From positions 136,487,001 through 136,551,000 of the forward strand of contig CM071596.1 of assembly GCA_036435485.1 (NCBI GenBank): 64,000 bases of DNA. The letters are read 5' to 3'. The position numbers and the translations under genes are program-made. Shown here one piece after another: positions 11,388 to 24,201 of the stretch. Each line of letters starts with the position of its first letter. The stretch's first letter is position 1. The DNA is from Saposhnikovia divaricata (lineage: Eukaryota > Streptophyta > Magnoliopsida > Apiales > Apiaceae). The notes beneath the pieces were generated by a model that was not told the origin of the DNA, did no database searches, and saw nothing but the letters and a program-made list of their open reading frames with translations.

Positions 11388-12599
11388 TGTTAGTCACAGA
11401 GGCATGCCTGTATACATCTAATAACAAGCCTAATTGTCTGTAATGCTTTGCATCACCTACATGACCTCTTACCTGAGGGAACCTCTAGTTGTAGAGTTTC
11501 TACTTGTTGTAGTACTTATAACAGACATCAAATTCTACCTGTGTAACTGTAATTAAAGTCAGAGAATAATGCTTGAAAGAAGTTCCAAGGATCATGCCTC
11601 AAGCTTGAAGACCAAGACTTTCAAAATAAACACAGTTGGAATTTGGAGAATGAAGATTTGCCTAAGTACCAATTCGAGAAGTGTTTTGATCTATTCGAGA
11701 AGTCTAGCATTCGATAAGTCAAGGATTCGATATCTACAAGGACATTGTTCGATATCTCTGGAAGTCAACTAGTCAAAGCTACATTCGATATCTCAAGGAC
11801 TAAAGAAGCTATTCGACATCTCAAGGACTCCATAAACTAAAAGCTCTATTCGACAAGTCAAGGATTCCTGAAGAAAAGACTAATTCGAGAAGTGATTCAA
11901 TATATCAATTATACAGTATTCGAGAACTCAGAGTTATCTATCAAGTTAATTCTAGTTCTCGAATCCCACTTAGTTACTTCTCGAATGCAGTCTTGGAGAC
12001 AAAATACTGGAGAATTGTATAAGTTCGAAACCTGCAGCAAGCCAAAACACTTTCAGAACCACAATACTGTAAAGTAATTTTGGAAAGACTACAAGAAGCT
12101 TAGAGAGATGTCTCAGGAGACAAGCTGCTAAAGAAGTGGATCTGAACAGAGTTAAAGAAAGTCAAATCTCAAGCCGTTTGGATATTACTCAAAATGGGAT
12201 AGACATATTAGAAAGTAATTTTGTATGTCACCCTGTTTGTAGTAAGCAGCTGTACTCATGTTCTATAAGAGTACAACCTCACTTCTCTAGTAGTTAAGCT
12301 TTTCAAGAACATTTAGATATATACATTTTTCTCTGAGAAAAGTGAAGCTGAGAATACTAACATTTGTAGTCACAGTTTGTAGCAAATCTTTATCTAATAC
12401 ATTATTAGATTAAAGTGAGTGATCGTGTTCTTGTGTTTATATTCTGCACTTACATAATCTGTTAAACACAAACACACACTTTGTTACACAACCAGATTCA
12501 AACACTTCAAACAACCTTCACCTAAAACACTTATCAGAAGAAAAGTTTGAGAATCCATTCACCCCCCCGTATTCTCTTCGGTATATTCAATACTCAACA
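11388..12599 (+). repeat. 5' LTR of the copia element
   Basis: Begins TGTTAGTC and ends CTCAACA. Its first half holds a dense series of ATTCGA-type motifs (11665-11990). A TATA-like ttctataagag lies at 12261-12271, followed by a CA-rich stretch and a C7 tract near the end. Confidence 0.93.
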
Positions 12600-12615
12600 A
12601 GTGGTATCAAAGCAG
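12600..12615 (+). other. primer binding site of the copia element
   Basis: agtggtatcaaagcag directly follows the LTR. The family form is tggtatcagagc, complementary to the 3' end of initiator methionine tRNA; one base (a for g) differs here. Confidence 0.85.
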
Positions 12616-12643
12616 GCTGTTTATTTAAAAACAGAAAAAGATC

Positions 12644-15130
12644 ATGAATACACCAAAGACTACAGGAACAGTGAAGGTCCCTAAGTTCGACAAAGAGAAT
12701 TACAACCTCTGGAAGATTAAAATGTTGTTGTTCATCAAAGCTGCCAACCCTCTATATCCTGAGATACTCAAGAATGGTCCCTTTGTTCCACAATAGGAGA
12801 TTCCTGAAAAGACTGTTGGAACTGTAACCATTCCAAGATCCTATATGGCTAAAGAACCATCCAAATGGACAGAGACAGAAAAGGAGATGGTTGCTCTCAA
12901 CAGTCATCTCATGTTATTAATCATAGATTCTATGGAACTGTCAATGTTTGCTAACATAGCCTCTTGCAAAACATCAAAGGAGATGTGGGATCATATTGAG
13001 GTGTTATGTGAAGGAACAGAGGAGGTTAGAGAAAACAAGAAACAGATACTGGTCACACAGTGTGAAGCTTTCATGGCTCAGACCAAGGAAAGCATTACTG
13101 ACATGTTTGAAAGGTTTCACAAGCTGGTGACTGAGCTACAGATGAATGGGAAAGTTTACAGCACCAAGGAGTGGAACATGAAGTTTTTATTGTCTTCACC
13201 AAACCATCTAGAGTAAAGGGTCATTTCTCTAAGAGAAAGAGATTTGAACAAAGTTACATATGATGTGCTCTATGGGGTTTTAAAGACTCATGAGCTTGAG
13301 TTGCTTCAGAAGAGGGCTATCCAAGCCAACCAAGGCAGAATGATAAACACATCATGTGCCTTGATTTTCAGCAAATCTGTTCAAGACCTAGAAGCATCTA
13401 CAAGTAAACTGAGGATAGAAGAGATAGTAGATGATGAAGAAAATGAAGGTGAAGTGATTGAACCTGTTGAGGAAAAGGAAGAAGAAGAGTTCTATACTCT
13501 TGAAGAGTTAGATGGCATGGAAAACACTTCATATGCTTTCATGGCCAGAAAGTTTCCAAACATCAGATTCAAGAGGAACCAACCCTTCAAACCTAGACCC
13601 CAAAACCATTCATTCAACAAGAGCAAGGCACCTGTGAAAGCAAACAAGAATAAATTCAAAACCATCCATGTGGATAGGTCATCTGTAAGGTGTTATAGAT
13701 GCAATGACCTAGGGAATTTTGCCAGTGAATGCAAGAAGCCTAAAAAGAAGGATAAAGAGTTTCTAGAGCTTGAAGCCAAGTATGAGGCCCTTCTGAGAAA
13801 GCAAACACAAGCCAAGGCCTACATAGCTGAAGGGAAGTGTTGGGATGACTCTGATAGTGATGGAGAAGAGCAAGAATTCTGCAACTATGCCTTGATGGCT
13901 GATTCCAAGGATGAACAATCTCCATCTGACTCTCAGGTACCATCTCTCACTACCATAGATATGTCTGTTTCTGAATATAAATGCATGGTTGAACAACTGT
14001 CTATTGAAATGTTTAATATTCATACTAGTATGACTGTTGCTAATGAAGAGATTGCTAAACTGTCTGCTAAGAATGAATTGTTAAACAAGAAGAATGAGGA
14101 ACTTGAGCTAACTGCTATGCAAGTAGATAACCTTAAGAAAGAAGTTGAATATTTGCATAATAAGGTTCTATGTGCTAGTCAGGTAGAGAAGGCTCTTAGG
14201 GATGAACTAGCTGAAAATGAATTCAAACTGAAAGCCTTTAAAAACTCATCTAGTCTACTGCAGTCCTACCATGAGAAAAACCAAGCTAAACCCAAGGCTG
14301 CCATTGGACTTGACTATGGCACTCTTAAACAGAGGAAAGGCTATACTATTATTGAAGATGGCATAGTTGTTCAGGATGAAGTGCCTCACATTTTGAAAAA
14401 GACTGAGTCTCCAATTTTTAAAGAACCAACATTTGAAATTGATGAGGATACCTTACTCATTAAGCAAATGTTGAATGATGAGGATGAGGCATAGTCTAGT
14501 GAACAACCAGCATCCTCTAAGAGTGAGAGTGTCAAGGCAAAAGCCAAGAAGCCAGTAGGAGGTTGACCTATACCTGAGAAGTTTGTTTCAGCTGGGAAAA
14601 ATGAATCTGAGAAGAAAGTGGCTAATAAGAAACAAAATAGGAATGGCAAGCTAGGGATAAACAAGAATAATAATTATACTTATGTGCCAAATGCCCCTAG
14701 GAAAGTTTATCAAAACTGTTTTAGCACTAATCACTTAACTCATGCATGCAAGAAACCAACTAGTAGTGTAGCTAAGCCATTCTATGATTGCTCTGTGCCT
14801 TTAAGACATAGAGATTCACCTTTCTGTGATAAACTTGACTGTATGCCATGCAACATGAATGTTATGACTAGCTGTTTTAATTTGAGAAGACAATTCATGG
14901 ATGGTTGCATCAGTCAAAACATTCACATACACTATACAAGGCCAGAGTCTTCAAGTCCTCCTAGATTTAGGAAGGTACCTCTGTCACCTAAGTCTAAGAA
15001 TTCAGATTCTAAGACTTCTAACAGTGACAAGAAGACTAGTCCTAAGAAAGTTGATAAGCATGCTGTTTTTGATAAATCTGTTTCTAAGCCAAGTGGACCC
15101 AAACTTGTTTGGGTACCAAAGAAAAAGTAA
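12644..15130 (+). pseudogene. copia gag, broken by stop codons
   Basis: One frame runs from the ATG at 12644 through 15130. It holds an N-terminal segment of the UBN2/gag type (KVPKFDKENYNLWKIKMLLF start), a coiled-coil-rich middle (about 14000-14240) and a zinc knuckle at 13691-13732 reading CYRCNDLGNFASEC. In this knuckle the expected histidine (CX2CX4HX4C) is asparagine, so metal binding is doubtful. A second knuckle-like motif near 14725-14755 has also lost a cysteine. In-frame stops lie at 12794-12796, 13214-13216, 14492-14494 and near 14563. Gag would form cytoplasmic virus-like particles that package the RNA; this copy cannot. Confidence 0.85.
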
Positions 15131-15165
15131 TACCTTTGTGCTTGCAGGGCAAAGAAAGTGAAAAG

Positions 15166-16098
15166 AAGGTCATGTGGATTTTGGACAGTAGATGCTCAAA
15201 TCACATGACTGGTGATATGGCCCTGCTATCACAATATGAGGAGAAGGCTGGCCCAATGGTTGCTTTTGGAGATGACAACATGGGTAACACATTGGGATAT
15301 GGCAAGTTAAAAGTTGGTAATGTCATCATTGAAGATGTAGCACTAGTCAAGGGTCTCAAGCATAATCTGTCAAGTGTTGGTCAGTTTATTGATAGAGGAT
15401 TCAAGGTAAATTTTGACAAAGATAAATGTTTGATCACCCACAAGAAGACTGGTGATTTTGCTCTATCTGTAGTAAGAAAAGGGAGCCTGTTTGTAGCCAA
15501 TATGGACTCTGCAAACAAGGACAAAGTTTGTTGCCTCTACTCAAAAGTATCAAATGAAGATTGTTGGCTATGGCACAAGAAGTTATCACACCTGAACTTC
15601 AAGGCCATTAATTCTCTAGTCAAAAGAGAGTTAGTGAGAGGCATGCCCACACTTGAATTCTGTCAAAAAGGAGTGTGTGAGGCTTGCCAAAAAGGAAAGA
15701 TGAAAAGGTCAAGCCACAAGTCAAAGACAGTGACATCAATCACCAATCCCCTGCAATTAATTCATATGGATTTGTTTGGGTCTGTCAATATTATGTCACT
15801 CTCAAGAAAGAAGTATGCCCTAGTGATGGTTGATGACTACACAAGGTATACATGAGTGAAATTTCTAGCATCAAAGGATGAGGCTCCACAAGTAATCATT
15901 GAGCACATAAAGAAAGTTGATAATGAAGCAAAAGCCAACAATGCAAGTGTGATTGCATTGAGAAGTGATAATGGAACAGAGTTCAGAAATGCCTTGAAGC
16001 ATTTTGCAAAGAGAATGGCATTTCTCAACAATTCTCAGCTCCAAGGACTCCACAACAAAATGGAGTAGTTAAGAGAAAGAATAGAACTCTAATTGAGG
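15166..16098 (+). pseudogene. copia protease and integrase region, broken
   Basis: The protease motif at 15178-15207 reads WILDSRCSNH. The catalytic triad DSG, kept in nearly all copia proteases, is DSR at 15184-15192. Integrase follows with its HHCC zinc domain (HKKLSHLNF, then CEACQKGKMKR) and the catalytic core (HMDLFG, RSDNGTEF). A TGA at 15853-15855 interrupts the core, where the family has tryptophan. A frameshift near 16020-16040 moves the reading to the frame used by RT. Gag and protease are in different frames, with the change falling around 15110-15170. Confidence 0.85.
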
Positions 16099-16109
16099 CT
16101 GCTAGAACA

Positions 16110-18377
16110 ATGTTGTTTGATGCAAAGATGCCTACATGCTTTTGGGCTAAGGCTGTGAGCACTGCATGCGATATCCAGAACAGAACCCTCATCAACAAAA
16201 ACACTGGAAAGACACCTTACAATTTGATGACTAGAAAGAAGCCTACTCTAAAGTATGTTCATACTTTTGGAAGAAAATGCTTTGTGTTGAAAAACAATTC
16301 AGAATATGTTGGGATGTTTGATGCAAAGGCATTTGAAGGAATTTTTCTTGGCTATTCTATGGAGAGAATTGCATACAAAGTTTATGTCATCAGTCAAAAG
16401 AAAGTTATGGAAAGCACAGATGTGACATTTGATGACAACAAACTACCTGGATTAGAAGAAGCCAATGATGAAGATAAAGATCCTTTGAAGTTTGAAAATC
16501 TAGATGATTCTGATGAAGAGATTGAAACTGAAGTTGAAACTCTAGTTCAACAAACTCAAGTGAATGATGAAGCAAGAGAAGAATCTGATCCAATCAACAA
16601 TGAAGAGACTAGCATCCAAGACACACCTATGAATAGTAGCAACTTCACAGGGGGAGGAAATGAAAATGATCATGACTTGGATGATGAAGCAACATCAAGG
16701 TTGAGAAATCAAACTGAGCACTCAAGGAAATGGGATAGGTCACACACTGCAGAGCAAATTATTGGAGATCCAAATGCAGGAGTGAGAACTAGGAGAGAAA
16801 CTCAAAATGAGTGCCTCTATGGTTGCTTTCTATCTCAGATTGAGCCTAAAAAACTTGATGATGCACTGTTGGATCCAGATTGGATTATTGCTATGCAAGA
16901 GGAGCTGAATCAATTTGAAAGAAACAAAGTATTGGAACTTGTGCCTGCACCAAAGAACAGAACCATTGTTGGAACAAAATGGGCTCTGAAGAATAAGATG
17001 GATGAAGATGGTGTAATAGTAAGAAATAAAGCAAGGTTGGTTGCAGAAGGATGCTCTCAACAGGAAGGCATTGACTATGATGAGACATTTGCTCATGTTG
17101 CTATATTGAAAGCCATTAGAATCTTCTTTGAATTTGCTGCTCATTCAAACTTTAAAGTCTATCAAATGGATGTCAAGAGTGCATTTCTGAATGGGGAGTT
17201 GGAAGAAGAAGTTTATGTACAACAACCACCTGGCTTTGAGGATCCACATTTCTTAAAATTTGTCTACAGATTGCTTAAGGCATTGTATGGACTTAAGCAG
17301 GCTCCAAGGGCATGGTATGATACTTTATCACAATTTCTTCTTGAAAATCAATTCACTAGAGGCACATTGGACAAGACACTGTTTTACAAGAAGCATGGTA
17401 ATGATATTATCCTAGTTCAGATCTATGTGGATGATATCATATTTGGCTCTACAAATGAGAAGCTGTGTGAGAAATTCTCTAAGCTCATGTGAAGTAGATA
17501 TGAGATGAGTATGATGGGAGAGTTAACATTCTTTCTTGGATTGAAAGTTAGTCAGAGGAAGGATGGTATCTTCATCAGTCAAACCAAGTACATCAAGGAT
17601 TTATTAAAGAAGTTTGACTTAGAAGACTGTTCACCTACAAAGACACCCATGGCCACTGCCACCAAATTGGATGAAGATGTCAAAGGTAAGAGAGTAGATA
17701 TCTCAGTCTACAGAGGCATGGTTGGTTCTCTACTCTATCTCACTGCAAGTAGGCCAGACATCTTGTTTGCTACATGTCTGCGTGCAAGGTTTCAATCAAA
17801 TCCAAAAGAGTCACATTTGATTGCTATAAAAAGGATCTTTAGATATCTGAAGGGCACTCCAAACTTGGGTTTATGGTATCCTAATGACACAGGGTTCAAT
17901 CTGGTTGGTTATTCTGATGCTGATTATGCTGGATGTAGAGTGGATAGGAAAAGCACCTCAGGTAGCTGCCAGTTTCTTGGACAAAGGTTAGTCTCTTGGT
18001 ACAGCATGAAACAACAATCTGTGTCAACTTCCACAGCTGAGGCTGAATACATAGCTGCTGGAAGTTACTGTGCTCAAGTGCTTTGGATTAGAAATCAGCT
18101 TAGAGATTATGGACTTGTGTTGGAAAGAATTCCAATCATGTGTGACAACACAAGTGCAATCTCTACAGTTGCAAATCCTGTCAATCATTCTAGGACAAAG
18201 CACATTGACATCAAATATCATTTCATTAGAGAGCATGCAACTAATGGAACCATTGAGTTGCATTATGTCCCTACAGATAAACAGTTAGCTAATATATTCA
18301 CTAAGCCATTGGATGAAGCCACCTTCACAAGGTTGGTTAGTGAGATTGGAATGCTGAATTCTTCAAAATCTGGCTAA
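16110..18377 (+). pseudogene. copia reverse transcriptase and RNase H, one stop
   Basis: The frame runs from the integrase C-terminal region (FEGIFLGYS) through an acidic linker to RT. RT motifs seen are WIIAMQEELNQFERN, YQMDVKSAFLNGEL, LYGLKQAPRAWY and the active site YVDD at 17424-17435. RNase H follows with GYSDADYAGC, STAEAEY, IDIKYHFIRE and a normal end at 18375-18377. A single TGA at 17490-17492 splits RT just before its thumb; everything else reads through. RT and RNase H copy the genomic RNA to DNA inside the particle. This is the best-kept part of the element, which fits recent loss of function. Confidence 0.9.
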
Positions 18378-19232
18378 GTGAAAATATCAACTAGATTGTT
18401 GCAGCAGTAAAAACTTACTTTATCTAAATTCTCAATATTTTTGAAGTAAGTGTTGGCTGAAATATGATTTATAAATATTTCAAATCTGTGGCATATGTTG
18501 AAAATCATATTCGAATTAGCTTGAAATTTCTATGAAATTTTAAGATTATCACTATTTAATTTGTTAGAATATTCTTCATTGAATAATTTTGGTGAATTTT
18601 GAAAAGATAGTGAAAATTAACTTTTATGAGTGGAAAGTGTAGCTCGATAAGTCAGACTTCTCTAATGACTTTCATGTCTATGGTCGACTTCTCTAACAAG
18701 TCTATTTAGAACACTCTTGAGTTCTCGAATAGTGCATTTTGGAGAAATCGAACAGAGACTTGCTTGACTTCTCGAATAGGACATTTGAGTTCTCTAATGA
18801 CTGAGTTCTCGAATAGAACATTTGAGTTGTCGAATCATTTGAAAAGGCTGAATTTTCGCTGAATCATAACCGTTTTTAGATTTTTATTCAGAATTTTAAA
18901 TCACTCATAAAAACATATTTTATTTAATTTGGAATTATTTCTAAGTTAGATAATAGCCAGTTGTGAGTTACAAACTTCTTGAGATATCGATTAAGCCTCT
19001 CTTGACTTATCGAATAGTTGATTTCTACTTCTCAAATGACTGACTTGTCGATACAAAACAAATATCTAATCGACAATTCAAGTACTTCATACTTATAAAA
19101 ATTTACATCTATTCGTTTCATTTCATTCGATTTCTCAAGCATCTAAAGTTCCAAAACCTCTAAAAACCCTAACTTCAAAAGCTAAATTTCTTCTTCAACC
19201 TTCATTCTCTTCTGTCGTCTCTCTGTGTAACA
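18378..19232 (+). promoter_or_regulatory. gene-free spacer of the copia element with repeated TCGA motifs
   Basis: No ORF. From 18640 to 19140 there are about a dozen short motifs such as ctcgaatag, gtcgact, atcgaatag and gtcgatac. They resemble the ATTCGAGAAGT and ATTCGACAAGTC motifs in the LTRs. The spacer ends just before the ATG of the extra 3' ORF, so it could hold that ORF's promoter. This is inference. Confidence 0.4.
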
Positions 19233-22200
19233 ATGGCAAATACCCAACTCACAATTCCTACCCACACCAACTTCATTGCTATTACTAGTGATGTGGAAGC
19301 ACCCAATGCAAATTTCAAGTGCTTCGTTCGCTGGATGTCTGAGTCATACATCAAGGATGCACTCTCAGCCAACCCAACTCTGTACCTAGATCTCCTAGAA
19401 CAGTTTTGGAGGACAGCCACTGTGGAAGCTATTACTCTCAAAAATGCAGTAAGCTCTTATATCATCTACTGCAAAATATAAGAGAAAGAGGTTACTATCA
19501 CTACAGAGGATATGAATCAAGCACTAGGACTTCATCAGGACCTGTATCACCCTCTGGTATCTGATGATGATTTGATTACATTCTTCGACTTTATCAGATA
19601 TGCTGATACAATCAAGATTGGAAAAATGAACCGGAAGTGTCTCAGAAAGGAATGGAGTTTTGTGTTCGCCACACTGCTACAGGTGTTCAATGCTAGAATG
19701 TCGAGTTTTGATCAAATCAGTGCACCTGCAAAGCAAATTGCATACTCCTTGGCATATGATAGAAAAATCAATGTGGGTAATCTAATTATGCAGGAGATAT
19801 ATGGGAGACTTGGTAAGAACTCAACCAAGAGAGGTACTGAAATTTTCTTCCCTCATTTTATTCAATCTGCTCTTAATTTTGCAGATAATAAACTGATTGA
19901 ATTGCCTGGGATTGATAGAAATAGAATAGGTTATCCGAAATCCATGACCAAACTCATTTTTAGTAACTTGGAGACTAGGAATGATCTGGATGTTAGGCTT
20001 GTAATAACCCCTCATATGCAGAGGTTATTTGAGTCTTACCCTCACAACATGCCAACATTTTCCTCTAAGTCTGAGTTAGCACAGCCCAAGCAAGTAGAAC
20101 AAATGCTAACCCAGGGCCTGCTAACCAACCCCCTCAACTAAACACTGTACCAAACACGGAGCCACCTACATCATCCTCTCAACAGGGTAGTGTTAGTAAA
20201 AAGGAGAAAAAGAAGAGAAAATAGATTGTTTCTGAACCATTGAATATCTTAACTAAAGCAGCATTGGCTGTAGAATTAGGTTTAGAAAAGTGAGGAACCT
20301 GAGTCACCCTTACTAAGGCCAAAGAAGAAGAAATTTAAAACCACCTCTTCAGTCACACAAATGTCTGAAGTTGTAAAATCAGGGGCAAACATCTCATTAG
20401 ATGTACCCTCTCAACAGGGTGCATCTATAGAATCAAGCATCCTCCCCAATGCATTATCTTGTAATGAGTCAGCACCTGGGAGTGATAAGGCTGGCAAAAC
20501 ACTGAGTGGAGAGCACATCACACTTGAAACTCCCTCTATTTCTTAGGGGGAGTTGCCAAAATCCAATCTACAAGACACTCTTCTTTCAGAATCTTACAAT
20601 GATATTTCTTTGGAGCCTGCAACTCAAGTAATTGAGGAGCAAGGCATTGATCACCAAGAATTCTCTTCTCTTGGTGAGCCAATGGACTCAAGTGACTTAG
20701 TGCATGACACTTTGTTCACCACCCAGGAACCACACTTAGATGGTGAGGGAATGCAAGTTGGGGCATATCCTAATGACACCATCACAAACACAGAGGATTC
20801 ACTAGTTTTCACTAGAGACTCTGTGCCCATGTCAACTACTATTGTAACTCATCTTACACCTGTGGAGACAACAGTAGTATAGTCAATCCATCCGGTTGCA
20901 GAAGTTGCATCTGTAACTGAGAAGTCTAGCTTGCCTAGCTCTAGCTCTGACTTCATAAATCAATGGCTGAAGCCTGTGCAACATGACATTGCTTCAGGAT
21001 CAGGATCTGCCCCACCACAATTGACAGTTGAAGCACTTCAAAGCTTAGTTGTGGATCAGATTCCTGAGTTTGTAAAAATTGCTCAACACCTTGTCACTTC
21101 AAACTTGCCCAATCCACAGTATGAAGCCATCTTGCTCTGTCATAAAGAAGATGTGGAGAGTCAAAAGCAGAAAATAGCAGATGAGGTTGAAAGAGATGGT
21201 AATGTGGATGCTTGGCTGCAAGGTTCTTATGACATTGCTCTCTCATAAGGTCTTCAATTTCTTAGAGAAGAGTACATCACCTCACTAGGGTCAGATGCCA
21301 AATCCCTAACCCCTAGTGATGTGTATGAAGCAATGAATGAAACCTACAAGGGAATCTTGAAAGCTGCACACTATCTTGGCAAGGGCCTAAAGATAGAAAT
21401 CAATGAAGTGTGTTCAGCCACAATCCATCAAGTTAATGACATCAAGAGAGATTTTTCTGCAAAGTTTCCTACTCTAGGCCCTGTTCTCAGAGACATTCAA
21501 GAATGCAAATCTACCTGCACCAAGATGGACAATGGCTTGGCATTGGTTCAAGGGGCTGTGAAGAATATGGCACTTCAAATGGAGAAACTATCTGGCCAGA
21601 CAGCTGATGCCAATGCCATGCTAAGGACTCTTTTTATAAATCAATATGGAGATAAGCTGGTGACTGAAGTCCCTGTTCATAAAATGACCAAATTTGAGGT
21701 ACTAAGGCTCAAGGAATAATCCCTGTCTGGCTTTAAATCTACTGAGTTATTTAATAAGGTGGTTGCTCTGGAAAAAGAAGTGACCTCACTCAAGCAATCC
21801 AATGCTCATCTTACAGACACAGTTGTAACACTTACTGAATAGTTGAACACTCAGGCCACCACAACAGCTAATGTTCTTCTGTATCAACAACTGATGCTGT
21901 CTGCTATGATGAAGCATATGGGGCTCCCTCTACCTGATGAATCTGTTAATCCCACCTCTTCCAACCCAAGGGTCTCTACCAAAGTCTCTGTGCTTGACAA
22001 CAAGCCTAAGGGGGAGAAGAGGAACTTAAGGACACCAAAGCCTAAGGGGGAGCAGCAGACTAAGGGAGAGAAGCCTAAGGAGAAGGGCATAACCATAAAT
22101 GAGGGTGGTCAATCAAGAAGAACCTCCAAATCTGAACTTCATGTTACAGGCAAAGGGAAAGCCAAGGTTGATGAACCTCCATCCTCTCTGTCAGTGGTTA

Positions 22201-24057
22201 CTCTACCAACTGTGCATGTCACTACTCCAGGTGGCCAAAAGCAATCTATCACCACCACAGTAGTTGTAGGGAGTATGCCATCTGACAAGCTTCAAATCTC
22301 CAAGACTGAAAGTGCCAAGCCTGTAGAAGTGAAGTTGATTACTGAGGCCAAGCTACAAGAAATTGCTAACTCAAATGTCTATCATGATGAAGCATTCTTG
22401 GAGTTTTTGAAAGCCCTAAAGGAACAGGCTGGTGACACTCTACTCTATCTGAGGAGTTTGAAGGATCAGATTGAATACTTCACTGTAATACCCAAGAAAG
22501 TCAACAGCTCATGGTTTAAAGAGATACTGATGATTTCAAAGTCCAAGATATAGGATCTAACCTACAAAACACTACAAGCTTTAAAGTTCACAGAGGTGGA
22601 TGCTCTAATCAAGCTAATTGAGAAGAGAGATGTCAATGAGAATAACACGAGTCTATACAATGACTTAAGGAATGAGCAACAGGCCAGACTGCCTGAAGTG
22701 TGCACCAATCCAGGAACCATCCTTTATCAGTCTGGTACTAAAATTCAAGATGTCAAGCAGCTGGTCATTCCTAGTGATCTCACTCTTCAGAATCACAGAC
22801 TTGTCATTACTATTATTGAGTAACTGCAAAAGAAGGATGGGATAAGAACTGCTGAAGAAATAGAGGCACTGCATATTCTCAGAACATTCATTACAACTGG
22901 TGCAATTCTAGAAATAGCCAAGCCCAGGAGAAATAATGATGATAAAGATGAGGACAAAAGTGATGGGAGGAGAAGACATCATAGGAGTGATAAGGGTGAT
23001 GAGGATAAGAAGAAGAAAGATAGTAAGGATAAGAAAGGAGATGTTGACCAAGGCAAAGTCTATTAGAGGAAAAGTGGAAAATAGCAAGCCTTAGGCATTG
23101 CTAACTGTAACCTCACCATAACACAAGACTCTAAGTCTAGGGTGAATACAGTTAGTAGTGACCTATCAAAATCTATATCTATGGCTTCTGCAACTATTTT
23201 GACACCTCAAGAAGAGAAGGATATTCAACTCAAGAAACCATCTGTATGTTTCCAAAATCAAACTGCTAATGGTGTACTACAATGGTCTACCAGCAAAGGT
23301 CACAAGTTTCTGCCAAGCAACCAAGTGAAAAAGATCAAATTCAAACAAGCTGCAAGAAGAGTAAAGCCATCTAAATCAAAGGCCCTAACTATCATTCTAG
23401 GATTAAAACTCCAACCACTAGATGAAGACTTTGATGAAGACCAACTACATTTCCTATGGGCTCAAAAAATCTATCATGTTGCCATTATTGATAACTGCAT
23501 TGAAATTAAATATACTGATGGAAGATAGAAGAAATTCAGGCAAAAGGACATGTTAGCATTGGGGCAAGCTAGATGATATAGAAAGGATTATTGCTATCTT
23601 GGATTCTAAAGATAGAGTGGAAAGAGTATGGAAGCTGGAGTTGATTGACTTTGTCAAGATGAAGAGAGATCACCAAGCAGAACAGAAAAAGAAATGTGAG
23701 GAGCTGTTAAAGAAAAGAGAGGAGGAGTTTGTTGCTATGGAAGCTAAGGCTGATGAGTTAAGAGCCATGGGTCTGTGTAGAGTCAAGTATAATCCTTACA
23801 TTATTGAATACAAGAAATATGGAAGAACTGTGAAGATTAGAATGGACTACATTAGTTCCTACTCTGAGAAATAGCTGAAGAAGTTCTTAAAGATCTATCA
23901 GGCTCTCCTCTAATTGAGGAACTCACTGCTATAGAAGACATTGTTCTTGCTATGGAAAAAAATGCAAAGAAGAAAGCTAAAGAAGCTGAAGAAAAGAAGA
24001 AAAATGAGAATCTGCAAGCCAAAGCTCAAGAGATGAATCCAAAAGGATATGGCTAGT
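19233..24057 (+). pseudogene. large extra 3' ORF of the copia element (env-like position), broken
   Basis: A once-continuous ORF of about 1,600 codons starts at the ATG at 19233 and ends with the TAG at 24055-24057. Most of it keeps one frame from 19233 to 23526 despite about ten stops; frame changes occur near 20140, 20285 and 23530-23600. The N-terminal 300 residues look globular. The middle is rich in Ser, Thr, Glu and Pro. There is a lysine/proline/glycine stretch at about 22005-22090, and the end is a charged coiled coil rich in Lys and Glu. No signal peptide or clear membrane segment was seen, so a true envelope function is not supported. Sirevirus-type elements often carry an ORF here; its role is unknown to me. 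Several stops sit where CAA or CAG would be expected (for example 19479-19481 and 20222-20224), fitting C-to-T decay. Confidence 0.75.
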
Positions 24058-24190
24058 AATTCTTCATAACTTGTAAGGATGCCTCTTTGTATTTTCAATC
24101 AAATTACATACCTGTACTTTTCAAGTTTTATCTTTATGTATGTTAGGCTTGTTATCAGACATGAAATTGTGACTAAGGGTCTTACACAAT

Positions 24191-24201
24191 TTGGGGGAGA
24201 T
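24191..24201 (+). other. polypurine tract of the copia element
   Basis: ttgggggagat lies immediately before the TG of the 3' LTR. It is the primer site for plus-strand DNA synthesis. Confidence 0.85.
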
